Part shown: positions 8,343 through 16,941 of the stretch, piece by piece
Layout of the letters: every line of letters starts with the position of its first letter
Position numbering within the stretch: the first letter of the stretch is position 1
Assembly (NCBI RefSeq): GCF_006538345.1
Contig: NZ_BJKL01000017.1
Span: forward strand, 1-46,886
Direction: 5' to 3'
DNA length: 46,886 nt
DNA from: Alteromonas sp. KUL49
GTDB lineage: Bacteria; Pseudomonadota; Gammaproteobacteria; Enterobacterales; Alteromonadaceae
Notes under the pieces: generated by a model
Database searches by the model: none
Told to the model about the DNA's origin: nothing
The model's input: the letters and a program-made list of their open reading frames with translations, nothing else
Translations under genes and position numbers: made by a program

Positions 8343-9980
8343 ATGATAAAAAAACTTCTATTAGGTAGTTTGATGTCGGCACTCGCATTTACTGCTGGCG
8401 CGCATCAACATGAAACGACAGACCACATATTTACTCCAGACACCCAGCGTATAAAGTCGCATCTGTTTTTTCTAGCAGACGATTTGTTAGAAGGCCGGGA
8501 TACTGGTTCAAAAGGTCATGAAATTGCTTCGCTGTATATAGCTACTGAATTTGCTAAGTACGGTTTAACTCCAGCTGGCACCGAAGGCTATATTCAGCGA
8601 GTTAACTTTAGAAAAGCTAACCTGATTCAAGAGTCACCTGAATTTACACTAACACGTGGTGGTGATACTCATGAGTTTGCATACCCTAAAGAGTATCTAG
8701 CGGGACCAAGCCTTATGAGCACTGAGTCCAATGTGTCTGGTGAATTGGTTTTTGTGGGCTATGGTATTGTTGCTGACGAACTTTCTCACGATGATTATGC
8801 AGATTTGGATGTCGAAGGCAAAATTGTTGTTACTTTGGCGGGTAAGCCGAGTGACTTCCCATCAGAGGAAGGTGCACACTTTGCGTCAGGGTACCAAAAA
8901 CAGCGTTACGCGGCGGAGCGTGGCGCTATTGGTATGATTACCATTACTACACCTAAGAATGAGAAAGTGCGACCGTATCAAAGCCGGTTAAACTATATCC
9001 ATACTCCTCGCATGGCATGGTTGGATGAAAACGATGCGCCTGCAAATAGCTTCCCTCAATTAAAGGGCGGTGCGTATTTAAGTGAAGGTGCAGCTCGTAC
9101 TCTATTTGAAGGCGCGCAGCAAAGTCTTGACGACGTTTATGCGCAACTAGAAGCCGATGAAGTACCAGCGGGATTCCCTCTTGTTGGTACCGTTAATCTA
9201 AGTAAGCAAAGTACACACGAAACCATTACTAGCCCCAACGTTGTCGGTGTTCTAGAGGGTTCTGATCCAGAGCTAAAAGATGAGTACATAGTATTTTCTG
9301 CTCATTCAGATCACATCGGTATTGCTAAGTCGGTTAAGCAAGACAAAATCAATAATGGCGCAATGGACAATGCTTCGGGCACGTCAGTAATGCTAGAAAC
9401 AGCGCGTTTGTTCAGCGCAATGGACGTTAGACCGAAGCGCTCTATTTTGTTTGTTGCAGTCACAGGCGAAGAAAAAGGGCTACTCGGTGCAGATTACTTT
9501 GCTCGTAATCCAACCGTGCCGGTAACGTCAATGGTAGCGAACGTGAACTTAGACATGCCAATTCTTACCTATGAGTTCGCTGATGTTATCGCATTTGGTG
9601 CAAATCATAGTTCACTACAAGCATCAGTAGAAAAGGCGGCAGCCAATGCCGATATTTCACTGAGCCCAGACCCATGGCCAGACCAAGCTTTGTTCACACG
9701 TTCTGATCACTATGCGTTTGTAAAGCAGGGCGTACCAGCAGTGTTCTTGGTGCCTGGGTTACAGTCAAAAGATCCCAACGTAGATGGTAGTAAAGTATTT
9801 GGTACTTTCTTGTCTACTCATTATCACAAGCCAAGTGATGACATTAAGCAACCCTTCAATTGGAATGCGGCATCAACCTTCACAAAAGTTAATGCGCAGA
9901 TTGGTTGGACGCTAGCAAACCAAGACGAGGCACCGAGCTGGAATGACGGTGATTTCTTTGGTGAGACATTTGGTCAGTAA
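8343..9980 (+). CDS. Secreted M28 family zinc metallopeptidase
   Basis: A 545-residue peptidase of the M28 aminopeptidase family, probably exported to the periplasm or beyond by the N-terminal signal peptide (MIKKLLLGSLMSALAFTAGA). The candidate di-zinc site can be read: H321 in AHSDH, D342 in MDNASG, the E376-E377 pair in GEEKGLLG, D404 in NLDMP and a late histidine in HYHKPSDD near 495. An inserted PA-like domain covers roughly residues 120-240. The gene is divergent from the DUF1820 gene and shares a bidirectional terminator with slmA. The peptide substrate cannot be inferred. Confidence 0.92.
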   Translation: MIKKLLLGSLMSALAFTAGAHQHETTDHIFTPDTQRIKSHLFFLADDLLEGRDTGSKGHEIASLYIATEFAKYGLTPAGTEGYIQRVNFRKANLIQESPEFTLTRGGDTHEFAYPKEYLAGPSLMSTESNVSGELVFVGYGIVADELSHDDYADLDVEGKIVVTLAGKPSDFPSEEGAHFASGYQKQRYAAERGAIGMITITTPKNEKVRPYQSRLNYIHTPRMAWLDENDAPANSFPQLKGGAYLSEGAARTLFEGAQQSLDDVYAQLEADEVPAGFPLVGTVNLSKQSTHETITSPNVVGVLEGSDPELKDEYIVFSAHSDHIGIAKSVKQDKINNGAMDNASGTSVMLETARLFSAMDVRPKRSILFVAVTGEEKGLLGADYFARNPTVPVTSMVANVNLDMPILTYEFADVIAFGANHSSLQASVEKAAANADISLSPDPWPDQALFTRSDHYAFVKQGVPAVFLVPGLQSKDPNVDGSKVFGTFLSTHYHKPSDDIKQPFNWNAASTFTKVNAQIGWTLANQDEAPSWNDGDFFGETFGQ

Positions 9981-10003
9981 TGATCTCTGTGTAGCAGACA
10001 ACA

Positions 10004-10027
10004 AAAAGCCCGCTTAATGCGGGCTTT
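10004..10027. terminator. Bidirectional terminator between M28 peptidase and slmA
   Basis: A perfect nine-base stem AAAGCCCGC / GCGGGCTTT with a five or six base loop lies between two convergent genes. T-rich flanks occur on both sides, though the tract after the stem on the plus strand is short. Confidence 0.82.
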
Positions 10028-10045
10028 ATATTAAAAGATGAAAAA

Positions 10046-10634
10046 CTACATAAACAGCGGCTTAAATGTTTGCCACTGTTCGGCAAACTGCTCGGTAGGC
10101 TTACGGGTAAAACCACTGCGAATAAACAAATTGATACGGCCGTCTGTGTAGCAGATAAGCATATTAGCAATAGTGGCTTCATCCGCAGATAGGCCTTTAC
10201 CTTCTCTTAGTTTTCTTTCTCTGAGTACTTGTTTAAGCTGGGTTTCTAAACGCTCGAACAATTTTGCGATGCGAGAACGTAAACGTTCTTGTTCACCCAT
10301 CAAAGCGTCGCCATTGAGAATACGAGTAATACCGGGGGTTTTTTTCTGCGAAACCCAGAATTAAATGAAGAATCAGCTGACATCGAACCACGGCGTCTTT
10401 TTCCTCATTCACTATTTTATTGATACGTGTGAATAAGGTATCTTCGATAAATTCGATGAGCCCCTCAAACATTCGCGCCTTACTCGGGAAGTGGCGATAA
10501 AGTGCGGCTTCCGATACCCCTACTTTTTCCGCTAACTTCGCTGTGGTAATGCGTTGACCTGGACTAGTTTCCAGCATGCCGGCTAAGGCTTGCAATATCT
10601 GCGCTTTTCTATTGGTTTTCTTTACAGCAGGCAT
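10046..10634 (-). pseudogene. slmA: Nucleoid occlusion factor SlmA, interrupted by a +1 frameshift
   Basis: SlmA is a TetR-family DNA-binding protein that stops FtsZ assembly over the chromosome. The N-terminal frame (from 10634) has the helix-turn-helix RITTAKLAEKVGVSEAALYRHFPSK and runs to LGFAEKNP. The C-terminal frame (10046 to about 10340) resumes with GITRILNGDALMGEQERLRSR. The two join if one base is removed from the G5 run at 10334-10338 (plus strand), which adjoins a T7 run. The joined protein would be 195 residues, close to the 198 of E. coli SlmA. Everything else is well conserved, so a sequencing error or a very recent mutation is likely. The start at 10634 (MPAVKKTNRK) is preferred over an upstream in-frame ATG by homology. 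Confidence 0.88.
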
Positions 10635-10658
10635 GGCCAGAATATTTCCTCTACAAAC

Positions 10659-10673
10659 CGGACATATTGTCCG
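10659..10673. promoter_or_regulatory. Inverted repeat upstream of slmA, possible operator
   Basis: CGGACA and TGTCCG flank the three-base centre TAT, about 25 bases before the slmA start. Such compact palindromes are typical of TetR-type operators, but this does not resemble the known SlmA site (GTGAGTACTCAC). Function is inference only. Confidence 0.3.
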
Positions 10674-10752
10674 TGATCCAAATTGTTTAGCATTTACCAA
10701 ACATTATGATTATGTGCTTGTTGTTATCGACATGTTTTGACATGTCATTATT

Positions 10753-11955
10753 CTATTTATTGTATTGTTGAGCGACTATAGTGAGTAAAGCTATTGAAAG
10801 GTCGGCTTTACTCATGGGAGCGAGACGTTTTTCTCCCTCTGGCCAAATAACATGAAGTGCATTGTTGTCACTATTGAAGCCTAGACCTTCTACAGTAATG
10901 TCGTTTGCAGCAATCATATCCAAGCTTTTCTTTGCCATTTTGCTACGTGCATATTGCTCAACATCTTGGCTTTCAGCAGCAAAACCTACACAGAAAGGAC
11001 GATTAGTTTGACCAGATACTGTGGCTAGAATATCAGGGTTTTTTATAAAAGTAAGTGTTAACTCATCATCGTTTTTCTTAATTTTATTATTTTCTATAGT
11101 GGCGGCTTTATAATCAGCTACTGCCGCTGTAGCAATAAAAATGTCAGAGGCGTCCGAGTGAGCTAAACATGCCTCAAGCATTTCATCTGCCGTAGTGACA
11201 TCAATGCGTTTGCACCCTGTGGGAGTGGGCAAATTTACCGGACCAGCAACGAGAGTGACATTAGCACCTGCATTGCAAGCGGCTTCGGCAAGGGCGAAGC
11301 CCATTTTTCCTGAACTGTGATTAGACAAATATCGAACAGGATCCAAGGGCTCTCTTGTTGGGCCCGCCGATATCAATATATTTATGTCTGATAGGTTGGG
11401 CAATTCATTACTGCCCAGTGCATTATCAAGGAAGTCAGCAATATCTTGAGGTTCTTCCATTCTGCCAGCACCAACGTCACCGCAGGCTTGTTCTCCGCTA
11501 GCGGGGCCTATATAAGTAACACCATGTAAGGACAAACTATTCAAATTTGCCTGTGTTGCAGGGGCTTTCCACATTTGCTGGTTCATTGCTGGCGCAATAT
11601 ATACTGGCGCGCTGGTGGCTAAATACAGAGTTGATAGTAAATCGTCGGCTAAACCATGAGCAAGTTTGGCAATGGTGTTGGCTGTCGCCGGTGCAATCAG
11701 TAAAACATCAGCCCATTTAGCGAGTTCTATATGTCCCATTGCGGCTTCTGCCGCAGGGTCCAGAAGATCAGAGTGTACTGGGTGTCCGGATACTGCCTGA
11801 AGCGACATGGAGCTCACAAAAGCGGCAGCAGAGCTTGTTAATACAACGCGTACATTCGCACCCTGTGCCGTGAGCTTTCTCACTAGGTCTGGAGTTTTGT
11901 ATGCGGCAATACCACCGGTGACTCCCAACAACACATTTTTATTACGTAACGACAT
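10753..11955 (-). CDS. coaBC: Bifunctional phosphopantothenoylcysteine decarboxylase / phosphopantothenate-cysteine ligase
   Basis: A 400-residue CoaBC (Dfp) protein catalysing two consecutive steps of coenzyme A synthesis in the cytoplasm. The CoaC half shows the FMN-binding start GVTGGIAAYKTPDLVRK, the APAMN motif and the active-site cysteine region ACGDVGAGRMEEP. The CoaB half shows ISAGPTREPLDPVRYLSNHSSGKMG and the KKND-type segment IKKNDDELTL. Full length for the family. It is divergent from radC and lies upstream of slmA on the same strand with a gap of about 120 bases. In many gammaproteobacteria dut lies between these two; it is absent here. Confidence 0.97.
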   Translation of the reverse strand: MSLRNKNVLLGVTGGIAAYKTPDLVRKLTAQGANVRVVLTSSAAAFVSSMSLQAVSGHPVHSDLLDPAAEAAMGHIELAKWADVLLIAPATANTIAKLAHGLADDLLSTLYLATSAPVYIAPAMNQQMWKAPATQANLNSLSLHGVTYIGPASGEQACGDVGAGRMEEPQDIADFLDNALGSNELPNLSDINILISAGPTREPLDPVRYLSNHSSGKMGFALAEAACNAGANVTLVAGPVNLPTPTGCKRIDVTTADEMLEACLAHSDASDIFIATAAVADYKAATIENNKIKKNDDELTLTFIKNPDILATVSGQTNRPFCVGFAAESQDVEQYARSKMAKKSLDMIAANDITVEGLGFNSDNNALHVIWPEGEKRLAPMSKADLSIALLTIVAQQYNK

Positions 11956-12109
11956 AGAACATTCACTTTAATTAAGTAGGTAGAGCGTATCATGTTGTGA
12001 AAATGATTTCATAGCCTCGACACAGCGGATAAACCGTGCTTTTGCGCAGTTAAATGTGTAGCCATAGGTTGCTAATGTGCACACGAATAATGAGGTGGAG
12101 TAAAAACTT

Positions 12110-12787
12110 ATGTCGCTGAAATCATGGCCATCGCAGGAGCGGCCTCGAGAAAAGCTATTAGATCGCGGTGTTGCAGAACTTACCGATGCTGAGCTCGTGG
12201 CAGTAATGCTCGGAAGGGGCATTGCTGGGAAAAATGCACTGGCGTTAGCAAGAGATTTACTTTCACATGTAGGATCTGTAAGGGAGTTGGTGAGCGCCTC
12301 GAAGAACACATTTTTAGAGGTCCATGGTCTTGGCGAATGTAAATATGCCCAGTTTCAAGCCGCATTTGAAGTATTCAGACGCTACCTAGAAATGCCGCTA
12401 CGGCGTCAAAATGCTTTCACTAATGCAGAGGATACCAAACAGTTTCTGAGCGCTACGCTAAGAGATTGCGAGCAAGAGAAGTTCGCCATGTTGATGTTGG
12501 ACAGTCAGCATCAACTCATTATTTTTAGAGTAATGTTTGTAGGTACTATTAATGCGGCGGCTGTTTACCCCAGAGAACTCGTTAAACAAGTCATGAAAGA
12601 CAATGCTGCTGCGGTTATTCTTGTTCATAATCACCCGTCAGGTATTGCAGAGCCAAGTCATGCGGACATTGCGATCACAAGAGCGATTAAAACGGCTATG
12701 CAAACCATTGATGTTGAAGTGTTAGATCATTTTATCGTTGGCGATAAGGAAATTATTTCCCTTGCGCAACAAGGGCTGATACACTAG
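12110..12787 (+). CDS. radC: RadC/JAB-domain protein (DUF2466)
   Basis: A 225-residue RadC protein. The N-terminal helix-hairpin-helix-like region contains RPREKLLDRG and LTDAELVAVMLGRG. The C-terminal JAB/MPN+ domain has the metal-binding signature HNHPSGIAEPSHAD. The biochemical role of RadC is still unclear despite its name. GGAG precedes the ATG. It lies divergent from coaBC, as in many relatives. The expected downstream neighbours rpmB-rpmG are displaced by about 6.3 kb of polysaccharide genes. Confidence 0.95.
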   Translation: MSLKSWPSQERPREKLLDRGVAELTDAELVAVMLGRGIAGKNALALARDLLSHVGSVRELVSASKNTFLEVHGLGECKYAQFQAAFEVFRRYLEMPLRRQNAFTNAEDTKQFLSATLRDCEQEKFAMLMLDSQHQLIIFRVMFVGTINAAAVYPRELVKQVMKDNAAAVILVHNHPSGIAEPSHADIAITRAIKTAMQTIDVEVLDHFIVGDKEIISLAQQGLIH

Positions 12788-12888
12788 TAATAAATATTCC
12801 ATTGATTATTCTGTAGTCAAAGTCAAAAAAATGCATTAGCATTACATCATTGCACTATATCCGAATCTAGGTTAGTTAAAGGACGATT

Positions 12889-13311
12889 ATGAAAAAGTCA
12901 TTACTTGCATTATTTGCAGCGGCTACTATGGCCACGGGGGCTATCGCACAAGACGCGGATAGCACTACCACAACTACTACATCTACCACTACTGCCAGTA
13001 CAACGACTACTGGTGTACTTGGCGGTGTCACCGGGACAACAATAGTAACAGCTGGTGTTGTTGCAGGCGTTGTTGCAGGCGTTGTTGCTAACGCTAATGA
13101 CGACGATGTTGTTGTTATTGTTGACCCAGATCCAGACCCGGATCCAGATCCAACGCCAACATGTAATGGTGATGATCCATTGGTTGATGGTGTTTGTGTA
13201 GGTACCACTAACACAGTCACTAACACAGTAACTGTTTCTGGCACACAAACTCAGACACAAACCATTACTGTTCCTGTAACCTTTACTTATGCGCCTTCAA
13301 CAGGCAACTAA
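12889..13311 (+). CDS. Secreted low-complexity YjbE/GfcA-like protein of a polysaccharide operon
   Basis: A 140-residue exported protein. The signal peptide MKKSLLALFAAATMATGAIA is followed by a Thr/Ser-rich stretch, a Gly/Val segment with repeated GVVA units, an acidic (DP)n linker, a two-cysteine loop (CNGDDPLVDGVCVG) and a TNTVTNTVTV / TQTQTQT C-terminal region. E. coli YjbE and GfcA, the first genes of yjbEFGH and gfcABCD, are also small secreted Thr/Gly-rich proteins. Position before YjbF-, GfcC- and YjbH-like genes supports the assignment. The (DP)n and cysteine parts are additions I do not recognise from E. coli. AAAGGAC is a good ribosome binding site. A terminator follows, so this gene may be made in excess over those downstream. 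Confidence 0.68.
   Translation: MKKSLLALFAAATMATGAIAQDADSTTTTTTSTTTASTTTTGVLGGVTGTTIVTAGVVAGVVAGVVANANDDDVVVIVDPDPDPDPDPTPTCNGDDPLVDGVCVGTTNTVTNTVTVSGTQTQTQTITVPVTFTYAPSTGN
13057..13089 (+). repeat. Short in-frame tandem repeat (12-base unit)
   Basis: GTTGTTGCAGGC occurs twice in tandem (13057-13068, 13069-13080), followed by a partial copy GTTGTTGCT. It encodes the VVAGVVAGVVA stretch of the YjbE-like protein. Whole-unit slippage would preserve the reading frame. Confidence 0.8.
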
Positions 13312-13325
13312 GAGGTTATCTATCG

Positions 13326-13352
13326 AAAAGCCGCTGTAATAGCGGCTTTTTT
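13326..13352 (+). terminator. Intra-operon terminator after the YjbE-like gene
   Basis: A perfect ten-base stem AAAAGCCGCT / AGCGGCTTTT with a five-base loop is followed by TT and a T-rich stretch. It stands between the first gene and the rest of the polysaccharide operon and would limit readthrough into the lipoprotein, GfcC-like and YjbH-like genes. Confidence 0.88.
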
Positions 13353-13409
13353 GTTTTTGGCGTCATTAAACAGTGGCGCGCTTTGTTGTACGCAACCAAA
13401 AATATACAA

Positions 13410-14087
13410 ATGAAACACTACCTATTTCTCATTCTACTTGTCGGCGGTAGTTTGTCTGGCTGCGCTGGGTCTTATCGTTCTTACTACCACACCTTAGAAT
13501 ATGTATTTAAAGACAAATCCATTAATGTAACCAAAGAACATGTGGCAAACAGTGCGATAGATTTGATGCATATTACTGTTGACGGTGAAGTTGAGGCTGT
13601 TGTTGTTTTGGCCTTTATGGACGGTGATAAATACCGGTGGGCGTCAGGTGACAAGGCTATCTTCACAATGCACCACGGCGTTATTGTACAAACTGAAGGG
13701 CTTGCCACTGATCTACATTATACCAGCCATTTGACCGATAACCCTCTCGTTGGTGAGGATGCTCTGGCCTACAGTTGGGATCGTTTCGTTGATGTCGATG
13801 GTGCTGAGTATGGTGCTCCAGTGCGTTCTACCTGGCGTGTCGAAGGTGAGTCGACTCAGCTTTTTTTTGATGAGCCAATTAACACGTTGAAGGTCGTTGA
13901 AACCGTTGAGTTCTCTGATAATACTCCTTATTTTAAAACAGGCTTGTCATGGGAAAATATCTATTATCTAGATGCAACCACTAAGTATCTGTTATCAAGT
14001 AAGCAAAAGTACCATCCCGACGGTCGAGTTTATGAAATGGTTTATTTGAGTCGTGCTCAACGTGCGTTAGCAAGAAGGAACGATTGA
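13410..14087 (+). CDS. YjbF/GfcB-like outer membrane lipoprotein
   Basis: A 225-residue lipoprotein: residues MKHYLFLILLVGGSLSGC end in a lipobox (LSGC), so it should be acylated and anchored in a membrane. The body matches the YjbF/GfcB pattern, with repeated beta-strand-like segments and no transmembrane helix. I place the start at the ATG at 13410 because the signal peptide begins there; an upstream TTG in frame adds nine unlikely residues. Its stop overlaps the next start as TGATG. The family is required for group 4 capsule or Yjb polysaccharide export in E. coli, but its molecular activity is not known. Confidence 0.8.
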   Translation: MKHYLFLILLVGGSLSGCAGSYRSYYHTLEYVFKDKSINVTKEHVANSAIDLMHITVDGEVEAVVVLAFMDGDKYRWASGDKAIFTMHHGVIVQTEGLATDLHYTSHLTDNPLVGEDALAYSWDRFVDVDGAEYGAPVRSTWRVEGESTQLFFDEPINTLKVVETVEFSDNTPYFKTGLSWENIYYLDATTKYLLSSKQKYHPDGRVYEMVYLSRAQRALARRND

Positions 14088-14830
14088 TGGAATTACGACT
14101 AGGGAAAGTGTTTGTATTCTTGCTTATGTACCTGTGTTCTGTGTCGGCATATGCAAAAGTGTCTATATTCATCAATCAGCAAGCCTTTGAATACGATATG
14201 CCTGTTAGGCTCAATCAAGTGTTGGCACCTGTGTCTAGCTCGACAGATTGGTATTGGCCAGCCTCTGCAGTCTATGACCTCAATGACCCCACTGCGGAAA
14301 CATTGAAGAAAGAGACGTTAGACTTAATTCTCTCAGAACTTAAACGTCTTGATTCTGATGATGTTGATTATATTGTGCTAGATAACGTGTATCGCCAAGT
14401 GTCGTCTTGGTCGGTCGCGACAAGAAAACATGTAGAGGTATCATATAACCTGGCTCGTGTTTATCCGTCTAAGAATCCGATGTTTCAACCGGGAAAATAC
14501 CTTATTAGACTTTTTATGCGTCCTGAAGTAACGCATGTTTCGGGTGCTGTAAAAACAGCAGGTGCATATCAATTTAAAAACAACAGTGAACTAGCGTCTA
14601 TTTCTCATGGTGTTGCTTTGTCGCCGAATGCTAATAACAGTGATGTATGGGTAATATCGCCACAAGGCGAGGTGAGCATTGAAGGAAAAGCCTATTGGAA
14701 TAAAGGTTTTAATCAATTGATGCCAGGTAGTCAGTTGTATTTCCCCGTTTCTGAAAGTTTGTTTTCATCTTCAATAGCAAAGATTAACGAGCGCGTTGCG
14801 CAGTTAGCGGTTCATAGGATTTTACCCTGA
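14087..14830 (+). CDS. GfcC/YjbG-like periplasmic capsule biosynthesis protein
   Basis: A 247-residue exported protein; the N-terminus MELRLGKVFVFLLMYLCSVSAYA is a signal peptide. GfcC-family proteins have beta-grasp domains like those of the polysaccharide exporter Wza. The FMRPEVTHVSGAVKTAGAYQF segment matches that kind of SLBB-like domain (G-x-V-x-x-P/A-G-x-Y). The ATG at 14087 follows AAGGAA and overlaps the preceding stop; an in-frame TTG three bases earlier is less likely. It overlaps the YjbH-like start as TGATG, so the three genes are coupled. Confidence 0.82.
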   Translation: MELRLGKVFVFLLMYLCSVSAYAKVSIFINQQAFEYDMPVRLNQVLAPVSSSTDWYWPASAVYDLNDPTAETLKKETLDLILSELKRLDSDDVDYIVLDNVYRQVSSWSVATRKHVEVSYNLARVYPSKNPMFQPGKYLIRLFMRPEVTHVSGAVKTAGAYQFKNNSELASISHGVALSPNANNSDVWVISPQGEVSIEGKAYWNKGFNQLMPGSQLYFPVSESLFSSSIAKINERVAQLAVHRILP

Positions 14831-16929
14831 TGAGAGTCAATACAGTTCTCTTTCAAGGATTGATAGTTGCATCGGTTTGTGGCTCATCGATTACGGCTTT
14901 TGCAGATGATTCTGTAAAAGTTAAGCCTACTCAAATGGTACAAGGTGGCGTAGGGCTTATCCAAACACCTACTGCTCGAATGTGGGAAGAAGGCGGCTTT
15001 GCTGCAAACTATACTGACAATGGTGAATATCGTTTTTGGTCGGTGAATCTGCAGTTGTTCGATTGGATGCAGGCAACGGCGCGTTATACCGATGTTCGAA
15101 CGCGTTTATACAGTGACGTGCCCTCATTCAGCGGCGATCAAACACTTAAAGATAAAGGTTTAGACGTAAAGTTTAGGCTATGGAAAGAAAGTTATTACCT
15201 TCCTGATGTCTCTGTTGGTTTTAGAGATTTTGGCGGTACAGGCTTTTTTGAAAGTGAATACGTCAACATGAGTAAGGCTGTTGGTCCTTTTGATTTTCAT
15301 CTTGGTTTGGGATGGGGGTACATGGGACGTTCAGATGACTTTACTAATCCGTTTTGTGAAGTTAAAGAGAGTTTTTGTACACGCCCTACAGGCTTTTCTG
15401 GTCGTGGCGGAAAGATTGACTACAACGAATTTTTCAAAGGGCCTGTTGCAATATTTGGCGGTGTCGAATATCAAACACCATGGGAGCCTTTGACCATTAA
15501 ATTAGAGTACGAAGGCAACGATTACTCTGAAGACCGTGCTGGGCCATTAGGACAAGATACTCGATTTAATATTGGCGCTGTGTATAAATGGAGAGATTTC
15601 GATTTCTCGTTGAATTACCAACGGGGAAACACCATCGGCTTTGGTGTTACATATCAATTCAACATGAACACCATTGATCAATTAAAGATAAAGCCACCGC
15701 CTAGGGATCTATCGCAAAGAGACGCCCCGGCTACTATCGCCGACGTGAATAAGTCGCGTCTTTACAACGATATACATAACCGAGCAAGGTTTGTATTGCT
15801 TGATGCTGATCTTCAGGAAGATAAAGCGACTTTTTATGGTAGACAACTTGCGTTTAGAGATACCAATGAAGCTGCAGAACGTGTTGGGCGAATTATTGCC
15901 TCTGAAGTGCCTGACTCTGTTGAAACCTACCATTTGATTGAAGTCGGCGTAGGCGGAACGTTACTTGAAACCAAAATCGATGCCGAGGGTTTCATTGAAG
16001 CTGCGCGTAACGAAAATTTAGATTCTGAAGTTTCTGATTTTATTACCAGAGAAAACCCATCTGAAGAGGTATCAGAGGCTTTTGAGCCAAGTACTGAAAG
16101 TGGGTTCTCAATCAATACTAATGCGTTTTGGACACAAACCTTCGGTAATCCAGAAGAGTTTTACATGTATCAAGCAGGTCTTTTGGTGAGTTCGGGCTAC
16201 GCATTTAACAGAAATTTCTCAGTGATGGGCAGCGCACGTATCACCTTGTTCGATAATTTCGACAAGTTCACCTTTTTGGTTGACCAAGACACTTCAACTT
16301 TGCCCCGTGTGCGCACGCGAGTAAGAGAATATGTTTCTGAAAACCAGATCGGTTTAGATACTGCCTTTGTGTCTTACCAAGACAAACTGAGTGATAACAT
16401 ATTTGCTCAAGCCTATGGTGGTTACTTAGAAACCATGTATGCCGGTATTGGAGGCGAAGTACTATACCGTGAAGTCGATAGCAGAATAGCCTATGGTTTT
16501 GATTTAGCTTATGTAAAACAGCGTGATCCATACAATCAATTTTCGTTCTTGGATTACGATGCAATTACTGGACATGCAAGTGTTTATTGGCAACCTGAAT
16601 TCTTACCTGATACTCAGCTTTCTATTAGTGCGGGACAATTCTTAGCTGAGGATAGAGGTGTAAATATCGATTTTGCTAAACGTTTCGACAGCGGTATTGT
16701 CGTAGGTGCCTTTGCTGCATTTACGAATGTATCGTCAGAAGAGTACGGAGAGGGTAGTTTTACCAAAGGTTTCTATATCTCAATTCCAATGGACCTATTT
16801 GTACTTAAGCCTTCTAAAGGTCGAGGTTTGTTCCCATGGGTGCCGATTTCACGAGATGGTGGCCAATTACTCAGACGGCCTATCAAGTTAATGGATTTAA
16901 CAGAAAGTCGGGCGCCGTTTTATAATTAA
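14830..16929 (+). CDS. YjbH/GfcD family outer membrane protein
   Basis: A 699-residue protein of the YjbH (GfcD, WbfB) family. It starts with a signal peptide ending near AFADD and continues with GGVGLIQTPTARMWEEGGF, the usual family opening. The remainder is rich in alternating aromatic strands, as in outer membrane beta-barrels, with a probable periplasmic portion near residues 280-420. Its length is almost the same as E. coli YjbH (698). It is thought to take part in passage of a surface polysaccharide through the outer membrane. It is the last of the three coupled genes; a strong hairpin follows. Confidence 0.88.
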   Translation: MRVNTVLFQGLIVASVCGSSITAFADDSVKVKPTQMVQGGVGLIQTPTARMWEEGGFAANYTDNGEYRFWSVNLQLFDWMQATARYTDVRTRLYSDVPSFSGDQTLKDKGLDVKFRLWKESYYLPDVSVGFRDFGGTGFFESEYVNMSKAVGPFDFHLGLGWGYMGRSDDFTNPFCEVKESFCTRPTGFSGRGGKIDYNEFFKGPVAIFGGVEYQTPWEPLTIKLEYEGNDYSEDRAGPLGQDTRFNIGAVYKWRDFDFSLNYQRGNTIGFGVTYQFNMNTIDQLKIKPPPRDLSQRDAPATIADVNKSRLYNDIHNRARFVLLDADLQEDKATFYGRQLAFRDTNEAAERVGRIIASEVPDSVETYHLIEVGVGGTLLETKIDAEGFIEAARNENLDSEVSDFITRENPSEEVSEAFEPSTESGFSINTNAFWTQTFGNPEEFYMYQAGLLVSSGYAFNRNFSVMGSARITLFDNFDKFTFLVDQDTSTLPRVRTRVREYVSENQIGLDTAFVSYQDKLSDNIFAQAYGGYLETMYAGIGGEVLYREVDSRIAYGFDLAYVKQRDPYNQFSFLDYDAITGHASVYWQPEFLPDTQLSISAGQFLAEDRGVNIDFAKRFDSGIVVGAFAAFTNVSSEEYGEGSFTKGFYISIPMDLFVLKPSKGRGLFPWVPISRDGGQLLRRPIKLMDLTESRAPFYN

Positions 16930-16941
16930 GCTACGATTTTT

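Noticed and set aside
10338..10346. A AAA AAC slippery heptamer (minus strand) in slmA as a programmed -1 frameshift site
   Set aside because: The heptamer is in the right phase, but joining the two slmA frames needs a +1 shift, so a -1 event would not restore SlmA.
11968..12365. Minus-strand frames over the 5' part of radC
   Set aside because: They oppose a well-supported conserved gene and resemble no family.
13057..13089. CRISPR-like or satellite repeat
   Set aside because: It is a short in-frame coding repeat without spacers.
12876..13260. Two antisense frames across the YjbE-like gene
   Set aside because: Both arise from the low-complexity Thr/Val/DP coding; the plus-strand frame has a signal peptide and ribosome binding site.
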